Assembly (NCBI GenBank): GCA_035610365.1
Contig: CM069435.1
Coordinates: 60,261,389-60,325,388 of the forward strand
DNA from: Aquatica leii
Lineage: Eukaryota; Arthropoda; Insecta; Coleoptera; Lampyridae
Length of the DNA: 64,000 nt
Direction of reading: 5' to 3'
The notes beneath the pieces were generated by a model. It made no database searches. It was not told the DNA's origin and was given only the letters and a program-made list of their open reading frames with translations. Below, one piece after another: positions 46,090 through 58,041 of this stretch. Position numbers and translations under genes: made by a program. Numbering within the stretch: position 1 is the stretch's first letter; each line of letters starts with the position of its first letter.

Positions 46090-48480
46090 CCTATTAATTT
46101 CCATGAGCATAAGAGGCTGGGAGTTGGGCTAGCATGACAAATCTGGGGTAAACCACCATAGCGTCAAGGTTTTTAGGATTTGGGGCTTGGTTCCCCTAGA
46201 GAATAAGTCGGCAGGATTTGATTTGGTGTGCGGCTCTATTGCAGACGAAAGTCTTGAATGCGTTGTAACTGGTTTTCAACCACCACAAAACAATGTTAGA
46301 ATCAGACCACAGAAAACATTTGGATACTAGAGCGTTTAAAACGTGATCTGAGAGTTTGGCTAAAACAACTGCTCCACACAATTTGAGCTTGAGCACAGTT
46401 AAAAGATTAAGGGGAGCAACTCTTGATTTTGCGCAGAGCAAATTAACATAAACTTGATTGTCTATGTCAACTGAACGCATATATACGTATGCACCAAAAC
46501 TACGATTGGAAGCATTGCAAAATCGCTGAAGTTGTATGTCGATTAGATTTTTACATAAAACATGCCTAGAAATTTTGATATCGTATAGATCTTCAAGTTT
46601 GCTACGATAAGTAGTTTATATGAACCGAATGCTATTTGGAACTGGGTCGTGCTATGAGAATTTTTTCAACCATAATTTTTGAAAAGAATTTTTGGTGTAA
46701 TAGAACAAGGCGATAAAAGACCAAGTGGGTCAAAAATCTGAGATTCTTTTGATACGATAATTCATTTGGTTTTTGGTCCCCTTGTGAAAGCAAAACGGGA
46801 TACAAAGTACCTAAGGTGATCAGTAAGAAAAAACCAAATGAGACCCAGCGTGGTGGTACGCTCTTGAACTCTGAATTCATAAACACCTGGATGCAGATCA
46901 AATTCAACAATGTTTGATAAAATTGTTGGATTGTTATAAATCCACTTCCGCAGTTTAAAGCACCCTGAACGCAAAACATAAGTAAGTTGTGACCAGATAT
47001 CACAGGCTTTATAAAGACTATCAGCTCCTGTCAACAGATCATCAACATAAAAGTCCTGTTTGATGATTCAAGAAATTTGTGGATTAGAAACTTTACTTTA
47101 CTTTACTTTTTAAGCTACGAATTGCCAGAAACGAAGTTAAAGCTGTACCATAGGTGACAGTGTTGAGATCGTATGACTTAACTAGATCTAATGGTAAAAA
47201 ACGCCATTGAATGCTTTGTAAAGACCTTTAGATAGGTTCCATTCGAACCTGCCGGTACATCTTTTCAATATCAAAAGAGATCGCATAAAAATATTTACGA
47301 AATCGTACTAAAATAAAAAAAATTGATCCTGTTGAACTGTGGGGACTACTTTTTGTATGCTGTTAAGAGAATAACCCGTTGTGGTTACTTGAGAACCATT
47401 GAATACCCTTTAAAGTTTTGTGGTAAAACTGTGCTCCTTTAAGACTTCATGGTGTGGGAGATAATAGGAAATTGGTGTGAGATTCAAACTAGGCGACATG
47501 TGATCTAACTTTAAATATTCCCTCATGAATGCTGAATAACGATTGGAAAGTTCTGGATTGAAAACGCCGCTCCAGATATAAAAATCTATTTTGAGCTACG
47601 GCGCCTATTACGTCAATAGGTTGTTTTAGAAAAATAGAGACGACAAATCTACACTCTTAATCTCTTAGTGTGTTTTGCACAAAATAAGATTCACAAACAT
47701 TTTCCTCCAAAGAGAAAATTCTGTCAGTTGGATAACTTTCTAATTTCCAAAAAAATGCATTGAGGTAACATGTGGCTCCGAGAAAAGCAGTTAAAGCATG
47801 TCTTTAACTCTCTAACTTTTGAAGAACGATCCTTTGGTGTCATGTTGAAAAAATTGCCACATTTGAATAGATAGTGGTCCTTTTTGCAAAGTAGACACAC
47901 GATTTTGAATGGAATTTAGATTTTTCTGGCACCACCCTAACTGGTTTGGCTTCTAGACTATTCAGAAGATTGGCATAATTTGTGAGAAATGATTCATCTA
48001 AGGTAGGCAGATCAAAATTGGATTTGTTGCGTATAGTTTCCCATTGCTACGAAGTAGTTGGATCTAATTTTTTTATGTACATATGTATGATACACGTTTC
48101 GAATAACTGTTGTGTTGTAGCAAGAGATTAGAGTGCTATAACGTTCTTGAAAATAATATTACTTACTTTTCTTAGATTGGGATCAAATTCTTTTGTTTCT
48201 GAACTAATTGTTTCGACTGATCATATCAGGCCACTAATGAGTTAAAAGCAATTTAATAATTGCTAGCAGAAAACTCAAACGATTTGATTACGTTAGCAGC
48301 GGTACCAGCGAGACAGTATTTAAGATGATGCAACTTTTAGATATCGGTAAGATCTAAGTTATTATGAATTAAACTGGAAAATATGTTTTTGAATTTGATC
48401 CAGTTTTCTAGGTCACCTGAGAATCTCAGAATATTTATATTTGGCAATTGGAATTTTGTAATCTTGAAGTTAAAAAAAAG
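46090..48480 (-). pseudogene. BEL/Pao remnant (gag DUF1759, RT, RNase H)
   Basis: Minus strand from 48460: LPNINILRFSGDLENWIKFK and NIFSSLIHNNLDLTDIQKLH then HLKYCLAGTAANVIKSF, the DUF1759 gag domain. Near 47034-46762 is RT-region sequence (LTGADSLYKACDIWSQLTYV, LHPGVYEFRVQERTTTLGLI), and at 46480-46196 RNase H: VNLLCAKSRVAPLNLLTVLK, LCGAVVLAKLSDHVL and CFLWSDSNIVLWWLK. The middle (protease, early RT near 47050-47900) is decayed and shortened. The integrase is absent. Confidence 0.85.
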
Positions 48481-48519
48481 AACATTTGGGAACATATTAG
48501 TAGAAGAATGGTAATGTAT

Positions 48520-48830
48520 GGTATAAAGTAGATGCTAATATGCTGCATCATAAATTACGTAACATGAAAAGTACTTATAACAAAATAAAGAATAATAAAA
48601 AAAAGCATCAGAACAGATCGTGGTCGTACAAATTAGCAGTATTTCGACAGAATGCAGAAAACTTTTATAAAGGACAAAACTGTTTATTTCCCAAAAGTTG
48701 TTAAAACATTACAAGGATCCCCAGAACGAATAAATAATGTGTCACAGGAACCGTCCCCAAGTTCTACTATTAATGACAGTGATACTTCTAGTGCATCCAA
48801 TAGCGGCAATTAGAAATAGAGCAAGAACGT
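48520..48830 (+). pseudogene. Myb/SANT-like DNA-binding fragment
   Basis: One frame reads LHHKLRNMKSTYNKIKNNKK, KHQNRSWSYKLAVFRQNAEN and FYKGQNCLFPK, then a serine-rich tail ending at TAG. The basic K..Y.K.K.N..(S/T)G..W.Y...F pattern recalls insect MADF/SANT proteins from DNA transposons. It could be left from the founder element of the composite block. Low certainty. Confidence 0.35.
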
Positions 48831-49209
48831 GTAGATGAACTAAAAAAAACTGGTGTGGTCACCACCCGACTTTCTTATAAGGAATGATACAGGAATGACT
48901 ACATATTTTGTAAAGGTTATGTTGTCATAAAACCACTTTGAAGTGATATGTACTTTTTTCCTCGATTTCATTATGATATAACCGAAATATGGCAAATTGA
49001 GCTTATGTTGTCATATCAACTAACTTCTATACTTGTGCGCCTCAATATTGCGTTCCTCTTTAGTAAATCAGTAAAAATTATTATTTTTAACGTGTCTTGC
49101 TTTCCTTTTAGCCTATGGAATTTTTCCTTAAAATACGAGATTCGAAACTAGATTATATTTGTGTATTCATTTTAAGTTATAAATAAAATATTTAATAAAC
49201 TGTTATATA

Positions 49210-49620
49210 CTGTTAGAATATCTTTTATTTGAATAAATTGTTAGGAAGAATTATATCTATAAGAAACTCTGAAAATAATTCGAATAATTTACATACGCAC
49301 AAAATTATATAATACAAATGGCGTATATTCCCACTTCCGGTTTCTTTACCAGACCAATCTTTTGGTAAAATTGTGAAAATATGAAAAACCAGCTCCATAC
49401 CAAATTTCAAGTCACTAGGACTTTTGGTTCGAGAGTTATCGTAGGTACATTGTTACACATACACAGACACACACATAGACACTCAGACAAAACTCATAAC
49501 CTAAACGTGAATCACACCACTAAACGACAACACATCGATCAGGAAACATACAGAATTGTTTAGTCAACGTACGTAACTAAACCGGTTAGTGCGCTGAACG
49601 TGCCCAATGATATCTTTCAA
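49210..49620 (+). repeat. SINE/RTE-like 3' end with ACAC-rich tail
   Basis: The order 'accaaatttcaagtcac..ggttcgagagttatcg' followed by 'acacatacacagacacacac' resembles the conserved 3' ends of many insect RTE LINEs and their SINEs. No pol III boxes were identified. Confidence 0.45.
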
Positions 49621-49640
49621 CGCCTAAAAAAATATACTAT

Positions 49641-49663
49641 TAGCATTGTTTAAAACAATGCTA
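49641..49663. repeat. Short palindrome
   Basis: 'tagcattgtt' and 'aacaatgcta' flank a three-base centre, giving a 10-bp perfect stem. Flanks extend the pairing loosely. Function unknown. Confidence 0.5.
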
Positions 49664-49966
49664 TTAGTTTAACTTCTTTAATATCACTTTTTATTGGAAA
49701 TTGAAATAAATAATCACTTTTTTAAAAACCATATGCAGTGTATGCAATATTGGTGCAATTTTTGTAATAATTATGCAATATAAGTTTTGCGTGTGAAATA
49801 TTTATGCAATGTGATGCTCAATATCTGTAAAATATGTGCAAAGTTTCCAATATATGCAATATGTCTGCAATCTAAATGTAACATATACAATATTTATGTC
49901 ATTATTGCACGCGTGGGATAATAATTTTGGGAGTGATTACCCCGTCATATTACGTTTCATATGTAG

Positions 49967-50212
49967 ACTCTAGATGGTTGGCTGAATTTTGTTGGAGCAT
50001 CTTTTGCTCCCAATTTCGAAGAACCTGCCAGCATAATAAGACTATGTATGGATGATTTAAGAACTTCGCTGGCATCCATCATAATGGTGATTTTATTTAG
50101 CCGATATTTTATTATTTGGATAATCAACGCTGTTTTATTTTTTCGTGTTTTAGTAATAGCAATAAAAGCGTTTCTATCACGCAATGAACGTATGATTTTG
50201 AAATTAGTTTAA
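49967..50212 (+). CDS. Gene B last exon: C-terminal membrane segment
   Basis: The acceptor 'tttcatatgtag' (AG 49965-49966) opens a phase 0 exon coding TLDGWLNFVGASFAPNFEEP, then IIRLCMDDLRTSLASIIMVI, LFSRYFIIWIINAVLFFRVL and VIAIKAF before LSRNERMILKLV and TAA at 50210-50212. It aligns with gene A's 14765-14993 in the NFVG block and the long hydrophobic segment. The four exons of gene B sum to 705 nt, a whole number of codons (234 residues plus stop). A poly(A) signal lies 59 bases downstream. Confidence 0.85.
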   Translation, partial: TLDGWLNFVGASFAPNFEEPASIIRLCMDDLRTSLASIIMVILFSRYFIIWIINAVLFFRVLVIAIKAFLSRNERMILKLV

Positions 50213-50270
50213 ATTTTTTTAGTTTTATTAACATTTTTAGTTTATTGTGTTGTTTTTGAATGTGAGACGT

Positions 50271-50276
50271 AATAAA
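50271..50276 (+). terminator. Poly(A) signal of gene B
   Basis: AATAAA at 59 bases after the gene B stop codon. Confidence 0.55.
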
Positions 50277-51640
50277 ATATTCTACCTTTTGGAAAAATGG
50301 ATTTATTGATAGAAAACAATTGGTTATTTTTTATATAAATTTCAAATTTATTTATTGTAAATTAATATGTATTTTGTATAAAAGCCATTCTTAATGCGTT
50401 TTGGTTATTTTTTTTGTATATGAATAAAACTGTTCTAGTGTTAATACAGTTCTTCAAATAGTTACTGGATCTTAATAAAAAAATTTGAAGAACTCATAAA
50501 GATTATTACTACATTTAATTTGGAATCTTTGTCTTGTAGCACAACATTCTATCGGTTCAGCCTCTGCGTTTTTTGTTTTGTACTTTTTTGTTTTGTTTTT
50601 CATTTTAAAATTTATTTTTGTTTAAAATTTATTTGTGTCTACTTATAGTTATCAAGTTTATTTTATTTTATTGCCGTTTTAAAGACTTAAGTTTGCATTT
50701 TATATATAATAATCAAAAATTGAAAAACAAAATAATTAAAATTTGACACATATTACCAATCTAGTTACAGATGTTTTTACATTTGTTTGTCAACGACTAA
50801 CTAAATATATCCATTTCCTATATACGATTGCATTTTTTAACACTTCTTGTAGGTTTTTTGTAAATATCCTGTCTTTATCATAGATTTGTTAAAATGTGTT
50901 TAAAAGTGTGTTTCTCTTCGTTTTCTTTTCCATTCGTTGCCATGTTCTATTATTGAAATGCTGTCTGATTTTTCTATTACAAAACAGATATTTGACATTT
51001 TTGTCATTTTAAGTCATTCTGTACTACCTTGCAAACCAAACGTGACCCCTGTTTGTAATTGGCATTAAATTAATTCGCCTTGGCGTGCAAATACACATTA
51101 TCGTCATTAAATAAAACAATAAATTGCTTATTTAACATTTAATATTCTCTAACAACTGCTTCTACGTTTACATCGGTACTTGTATCTTAAAACTAACTAA
51201 AAACTTTCCAACACCCTACAGGTACATAGGTGTTCAACCCTCCTTCCCCGTATATACCATAAAATGCATGAGTAATGCTTAAATAGTAACTAAAAATACA
51301 CCTTCAAAGAAATGATGAACAAAGAGACTAATCCTACTTTACTTAAGCTTATAGTTTAGACAGCGTCACAAACAACCCCAGTTATTCACATTGTTTTATT
51401 TTGTGCTTTGGTAAGTAAAATCTTACAATTTTACATTTGTTATAAGTTTTATTCACTTATTAACCACATATACAGTTTTCTAATTCCAACTTTAGTAATA
51501 AATTCTGTTAGAACACTTTATTATTAGTAGTAAACCTGACCACAACTAGTAAAACAACGCAAGTTGTTACTATAAGGCCACGGAATTTTATGGCAAGAAA
51601 CATTGCACTACTAGTAATCTAAATTAACTTCTCGATAAAA
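50277..51640. other. No gene recognised
   Basis: AT-rich, low-complexity T-rich runs near 50560-50720; no domain or repeat end identified. Confidence 0.4.
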
Positions 51641-51649
51641 TTGCTGACA

Positions 51650-53100
51650 GTAATCATGCCGACAGTATAGAAAGGGAAGAAGTCATTAGACCAACGAGAG
51701 CAAAAACAGCTAACATTTGTTAGAAGCAGTGATGAGGAAAACGTAACTGTGGAAATAGAAAAAACTCCACAACACGAAGTTAGAGGAAAAAAAAGAGTTT
51801 AATAAAAAGAAAGGAAAATTGGAATAAAGGCGATTTGTTATGCCTTCGACAAACTACTTGTATTTCTAAAAATAATAATGATAGTATGCTTCTAATAAAA
51901 ACTGTTAAACTCTTTTAGTTATTTTGCTGAGAACAATGATTGAATCACATACAAGAATAGACTGTATTTTATGCATTGCAAAATCATCCAAATAGTTATT
52001 TCCAGCTTTCTATAAATGAAATACATTATTTTTAACGATTTTACTAATTTTGAGATATAGTCCAAAGCCACGACGTGATAGTGACCATATCAGAGGCAAT
52101 GTCTAGAAATCGATTTAGAGAAATTATAAAAAAACTTACATATTGCTGATAATTTAAAATTACAAAAAATTGATAAATTTGCAAAAATAAGACCTCTGAT
52201 TGACCACTTGAACAGAGAGTTTCTAAACCGCATATCACCCCATGAAAATGTTGCTGTAGAGAAATCAATCAAACTACAGCAACCATAGATGTAAACAAAA
52301 AATACTAGGAAAGCCTATACGATACGGTTTCAAATTTTGGTTAATGAACTTGTCAACCTCATACTATAGAGCCTTGCCAAAGGAAACAATGTATCCAAAC
52401 CGTAACTATAATTTTATCATCGACAACTTCTTTACTGGCACCATCTGATAAAATAAAATTGAAAATTGTTCGTTAAATAAAAATTTAATGATAAGATAAT
52501 TGTTATACAGTGGAAGAATAACGCGACAGTTTAGGTAACATCCAACTTCCGATACTTGCTCAAAGATATTCTGATACAAAAAAAGGTACATTTCTGTAGA
52601 TGTGCCATATGCCATATCTATGTTTACAATACTCATATAGGGGGAACAAACCTCATAGATAGAAACATATCTAATTATCGAATCAAGGTTTGTAATAACA
52701 AATGGTACTGACAGATGTTCTCACATCTTCTTTTAGCATCCGTATCCAATTCTTAGATTTTTATATAGAATTCGAAAGAAACAACAGAGAGCAAGAAATG
52801 TTTCTAATGCAAGATATGAAGTTTAAAACTGAATCTTTTAGAATTTATCAGAAGTATCGTGAGTACATACCTACTTCTTGGTAACAGAAAAACCTAACTA
52901 CATCATGATTCCTTTAGAAATATTCCAGAATCCGTATCAAACAAAAGTTTAGTTTTTTACTATCCGGAAAAAGTCAAGCAGAATAGATGCTAGGTGTCCA
53001 TGACAAACACAACATTTAGATGCAAAATATGTAAAACAAATCTACATCATCTAGAGTGTTTCAAGTATTTCCATGCAAAAACATAACTCTTTCTCTTTGG
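51650..53100 (+). pseudogene. Second piggyBac-type transposase remnant
   Basis: An acidic N-terminal-like piece lies near 51720 (SSDEENVTVEIEKTPQHEVR). The DDE_Tnp_1_7 domain follows in broken frames: ISEAMSRNRFREIIKKL (52080 on), DKFAKIRPLIDHLNREF (52170), KPIRYGFKFWL (52310), NYNFIIDNFFTGTI (52400; catalytic D region) and WKNNATV then IGGTNLIDRNISNYRI (52500-52680). Near 52995-53085 the C-terminal zinc finger reads MTNTTFRCKICKTNLHHLEC and FKYFHAKT. No TTAA-flanked ends were found. It is unrelated in detail to the shorter copy at 35299. Confidence 0.8.
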
Positions 53101-53473
53101 ATTTTTAAAGTCAGAATTTTTAAAAAATGAATGCTCTAGCGACACTTTTTCTTTCGGGTAGTAATGGAAACAAACATCTAGACTAGAGAAAAGCATATAT
53201 TCAAGAACCGCAATCCCTAAAATTACATCAGTAATAAAACAATTGAGCTAACACAGTTTTGTTTATTTTCTTATTTATATTGTACAACTGGCCCTAAAAG
53301 AAAATAAGAAAAAAAGAGAATCCAGGATAAAATTGTAATTACATAAAATTTGTATGCGTTTGTGGCTACGCCACTGTTACCATCAATTAATATTATTACG
53401 CAAACACACCAAAAGGTCAAATGTACCCGTAGTCTTGAGCTTAAGAGTGAGATGTCATAATGGGTTTAAATTA

Positions 53474-54582
53474 CCCTGTCCCAGATAGCATGTAAACTTG
53501 CAGCAAGTTTGATTTCAGCTTGCTTTTTCCTTGCCAAGTTTACGAATCTTGCTGCAAGTTTGCAGCAATGTTGGTAATATTGGCAACTTTGACGACACAC
53601 GCTTGAGAAATTTGAGTAGCTTGCTGCAAACTTGCTGCAAGCTTGCAAAAAACTTTCTTTTTCAAATTTACAGTACGCAGGCGTAAACGCATAAATACCG
53701 GCGCATGTCTCGCCATTTTTATGTTATTAAAAGTCATGTGAGTCATGTCTGTCATTTACATGGTGTTTGTATTCTAACACATTATTATTTAGTTCTGTGT
53801 TTACTCATCGTAGACTTTTTAGGTGAGTATTATTGCATTTTAGTGCATTTATTGGTTTGCATCTTAGGTTTGTATACTTATTCGATTAAAAATTTTAAAT
53901 TATTTTGCAAACACTAGTACCCAAGTTTGAGACCATTGATGTATGCTGTGTATTGTGTAATAATATGATTTGAAATTATTAAAGTTTTGCATGCGTTTAG
54001 CTTATTTAACATTACCATCAAACGAGCAATTAAGGTTATTCTTAATTTTATGTTTCAGGTCAACAAACCTAGCGATGAATAGAACAGGTGGAAATGGAAC
54101 AGAATTAAAACAAATAGACAATACCTAATGAAGTTGTAACTTAGTTTGTAGAAACAAGTCTTTATTTAATTACAATATCAGTAAGCAAAATAATTTTTTG
54201 TTTTTCTTTGTACCTTACTTCAAAGTACAGCGATATTACTGAAAGTTTGACGAATTTCCATGACAAGTAACTTTAATATGTCTGTAAGTAAGTAAGTCTT
54301 GCGATTACATGTTTCAATAGCATTTTTACAAATTTTAAACTTTGCGATGACAGGGGACTGTAACATTTCTTCAAATTCAAATCTTGTCATGGCAAGACTT
54401 AACGATATTGCTGCAAGTTTGTCGCGACAAGATTGTCACAAGCTTGTTATTACTTCCTTAGCCAACTTGCAGCAAACTTGCTGCTAGTCTCCAAACTTGT
54501 CACGACAATATTGCTGCAAGTTTTATAGTTTTCACGACAAGTTTGCTGCAATCTTGATACAAGCTTACATTGCTGTTTGGGG
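53474..54582. mobile_element. Non-autonomous element packed with TTGCWGCAA palindromes
   Basis: The left end 'ccctgtcccagatagcatgtaaacttg' and the complement of the right end 'ccccaaacagcaatgtaagcttg' are imperfect inverted repeats flanked by TA. The first ~190 and last ~230 bases hold nine perfect TTGC(A/T)GCAA units plus one imperfect, most within longer 'cttgctgcaagtttgc' contexts. The middle ~600 bases have no transposase. It is a DNA transposon relying on another element; the superfamily is uncertain. Confidence 0.7.
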
Positions 54583-54584
54583 TA

Positions 54585-55660
54585 AAATCAAAACGTCGTC
54601 GCGTACTTCTACAAACTTTTAATATGCGGATACGAAATAGAGCATTTCTTACATTGACAGAGATTAATTTGGTAATTTAGTCATTAAAAATAATCGATGG
54701 TAAAACTTCCAATTGTTGAAGGCGGACTCTCATACGAGTTACTTGATGGCATGCCGTCGTTATTACGTATAATCGCACGTTTCCCCGGTCGATACACGTT
54801 TAGATTAACAAAAAGTATATAAATACCTTGTAATGTTATAAAACGGCGAGTAACATTTCTTTTCTTACAGCTTTACGTCGGTTTCATTTTAGTTAGGCGA
54901 ACATATGAACCGGAGTTAAACAGGATCTACCAAGAAACCCAAGAAGTAGATTGCAAATCGCAACCACATGTAAACGCCCAGATACTAACCTACAATACGA
55001 TCTCCGTGCAGGTGATTTGTCGCCCCTTTCAATCTTTGATTACAATGCTTGACGAAAACGATTTGCTAAAAAAAAAGTATCAGTAAGACAGATGTCGATA
55101 GATGACGATTGTATTTCTTATCCATCCTTATGCGTCCTCATGTTAAGTACATGCTACGTAGTTGAAGTACAAGAACAAAATGGCCGTGACCGTCTAAAGT
55201 TGAACCAAGCTACGCTGTCTGACGGTTCAAAATTTAACTAAGGCACGCAAACTTGTCTTTGCGCGCCGACGTTTGCAAGGTTGTCTAACCGCCAGTCGTA
55301 AAATTAGCAAGAGTTGATTTTTAGCCGATACAGCATGTTTTATTCACATGCTTGTCTCACTGTGTTCTCTCATAAATAGCTCGTTAAAAAATTTGAGATT
55401 AAATTAATATTACTGATCATGCGCATTAATTTTTTTTCAGTCACTAATACCTACTAATAGGTACTAATTCTTCACTAATTCCCAGTAATACACAGTAATT
55501 TCTTGTAATTCCTTGTAATTTATCATAGAATAAGCATAAGTATAAGAGTTTATTTAAAGAAGTGAAGATTAACATAAATTTATTATTAGTTTGTCTACCG
55601 ATTATTGACATTATACATTATTACACACTAAATTTGTAGCAAAAAAAAACAAGAAATAGA
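54585..55660. other. No gene recognised; short TAATT-type repeats
   Basis: Around 55439-55520 the motif 'ctaat(a/t)c/cagtaat(t/a)/tgtaattc' recurs about nine times at 10-15 base spacing. The rest is not assigned. A decayed coding-like stretch near 54890-55080 is not recognisable. Confidence 0.4.
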
Positions 55661-57420
55661 CGCAAATGATACATGGGAAACGCAAAATTACAAATAACAA
55701 AAGTAACATTTGGAGAAAAAACAACACAACCGTGTACAATGCAAACTAGATGGTGGAATAAAGAAGTAAAACAAAAAATAGTCACCAAAGCGCGGAAGAA
55801 ATATTTAAAAACTAACAAAGAAGAATATAACAACATATCAAAAAACAAGGCAAAAGAGAAAGTAAAAAGAGCAAAAGCAAGAAGCTGTAAAGAATTTGTA
55901 GAAAAGATTCAACAAACACACAGTAGAAACAACAGAAAGTTTTGGAACATAGTTGAGTCTCTTAAATCAAAAAGAAACAAAAACATAAAGTTGGTAAAAA
56001 ACAGAATGAGATAAATAGCTAATAACAAGTAAGGAAACTTATAAATATGGAAAATACATTATAAAGACAAATTCAGAAAGAAAAAAAATCAAAAAAGATG
56101 CAAACAGAAAACCAAGAAGAAGAAGAAGAACAACAGGAGAAATATCTGCCAAAAAGGTAAATGAAGCGATAAAAGAACTACAAATAAGAAAAGCAAGTGG
56201 GCCACATCAAATAGCTTCTAAAATGATAAAATAGGAAGACGGAAAAGTGAAAGAATAGATGCATGGGCGCCATTGAGGGAAGCAATATATTAAAAATCTA
56301 AATATTATTGTTCCAGATGTACTTTAAAACTTTTAGTTGGCATTTCAAATTCTCTATGCGCTGCAAATATCACTAGAGGTTTACGTTTAGGAAATCGCAA
56401 TATGTGCAATAGGAAATTAACTTGAATATATGCAACAAAGCATGGTTAACCAGCAAAATACCAAAGGACTGGAAAAAATATTTGGATATCAATACACAAA
56501 AAAAGTAAGTAGATGAAATTGTAAATTACAGAGCAATGTGCCTAACATCGGTGCCCCTAAAGGTTTACAGCAAAATACTTAAAAATAAACTGAGCAAAGA
56601 AATAAAAAAATATATGAAAGATGAACAAGGAGAATTCTAAACAGCAAAGCAGAGCACATTAGTCTCATAAGGAAACTTATAGAAGGTAAAGAATTGAAGA
56701 AGAGAATTGTTTTTAACATTTACGGATTTCAAAGCAGTTTTTGACACAGTAGAAAGAGGACAAATATGGAAGTGTCTAGAACAACAAGAAAACCAACAAA
56801 TAGTATAAAAAGCTGATATAAAAACGTACCAGAAATACTTCAAATAGATGGAAAAAATCAAAATCATTTACAAAGCCCTCTTTTATTTATTATTTAAATG
56901 GATAGATACTAAAAACCTGCATAGAAAAAACTCCAAAAACAGCTATAGGATACACATACTTAAAACCAGTAAATATAGAAGAACTACTCTACGCGGACGA
57001 CATAGTGCTGATTTCCCACAGATCAACAAAAATACAAACATTAATAGTAATATGGAAAACAGAAATAGAACGGGTGGGAATAAAAATAAATGAAAACAAA
57101 ACAAAGGTTATGCATATTAAAATCAAAAAAAGAAACAATGAAAAAACTTTTAACTGCAAAACTAAAAAACTAGAAGAAGTAGCGACATATGAATATTTAG
57201 GATTTATAATAAGCAACGACGCGACGGTAGGATATGTTCGGAAATAGCAAACAGAATCAGAAAAGCAACAAACATCTACTACTCAAAAGTACAAATATAT
57301 AATACATTAGTAGTACCAACACTACATTACTCGATAGAAGCCTCACCCACACTAACAGAACACAAAAGAGAAATAACAGCTATGGAGAGAGAAGGAAAAG
57401 TGAAACAATCTACCAAGAAC
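55660..57420 (+). pseudogene. RTE-like LINE ORF2 remnant
   Basis: From 55740: TRWWNKEVKQKIVTKARKKY and FWNIVESLKSKRN, then RT pieces VNEAIKELQIRKASGPHQIA (56160), CNKAWLTSKIPKDWKKYLD (56435), NYRAMCLTSVPLKVYSKILK, FTDFKAVFDTVERGQIWKC (56720), the catalytic box LLYADDIVLIS (56985) and ERVGIKINENKTKVMHIK, then YEYLGFIISND. The end (SIEASPTLTEHKREITAMER) fits the RTE/BovB C-terminus. About 150 bases near 56270-56420 interrupt it as a possible insertion. Stops are frequent. Confidence 0.7.
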
Positions 57421-58041
57421 TGAACAAGACAATACTATATATGTATTATATACGTAATTATTTTCACTTTGTTTTCTCTTATTGTATTAGAATCAAAGAA
57501 ATAAATGTATTTATCGTTATAAACAGTGGTTTGTCATTTATTCTATTTCAATGTTGTATAGATTTAAACGATGCCTATCATTCTAGTTTCTAATCGTTTT
57601 AGCGCCTTTTTAACTTGTTTTACAATTTAGCACCACGTAGCTTACGACTTAACTGAGTTAATCGTCAATAGGCTTGACGTCGTGTGTACAGTTATAATTC
57701 TTTCTAGTACCTCTTCATTGTTATTAGTGGGTTTGACTTACCTAAAGTGTTGCTTTGCTTCTTTTCGCGTTGTTACAAGACCTGGCTTTGTAGTTGGTTT
57801 GCTTATTTTTTGCTGCCTTTTAGTAGTACGTTGGCTTAATTTCGCTTTAGTTATCGACTTACTTTTATTTTAATTGGATTTCATGGAACGATGTTTGAAG
57901 TCGAGTTTTTGCCTTTGGATTAGGATGAGTTCTAATGGATACTATTTGCAGTTGTACGATGAGAGCTAGCGAAACCATCGGTACGTGCATTACTACCATG
58001 CGATACTTCTTTTTTAACTATCGGAACCGGTCTTAGAACAA
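57421..58041. other. Boundary region, unassigned
   Basis: T-rich sequence, possibly 5' part of the Gypsy remnant that follows; no motif supports it. Confidence 0.3.

Larger units (their letters stand above)
42554..49943. mobile_element. Composite 7.4 kb insertion with 12-bp inverted ends in gene B intron
   Basis: GGGGTAATCACT (42554-42565) and AGTGATTACCCC (49932-49943) are perfect inverted repeats. Next to both ends are subterminal clusters of TGCAAT/TGCAATAT (about three on the left, six on the right, in direct orientation on the plus strand). Without the block the intron between gene B exons would be 58 bp (42519-42553 plus 49944-49966), close to the family's 48-bp introns. So a DNA transposon entered a small intron and later absorbed Gypsy, BEL and other insertions. 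No target duplication is clear and the founder's superfamily is unknown. Confidence 0.65.

Noticed and set aside
49957..50184. 75-codon minus-strand frame
   Set aside because: It is antisense to the well-supported last exon of gene B.
6894..50212. Odorant or gustatory receptor genes
   Set aside because: Product length (about 235 residues visible), four rather than seven helices and the lack of receptor C-terminal motifs do not fit.
53474..54582. CRISPR-like or satellite array
   Set aside because: The TTGCWGCAA units are irregularly spaced, palindromic and confined to two ends of one element; there are no spacers and the setting is eukaryotic.
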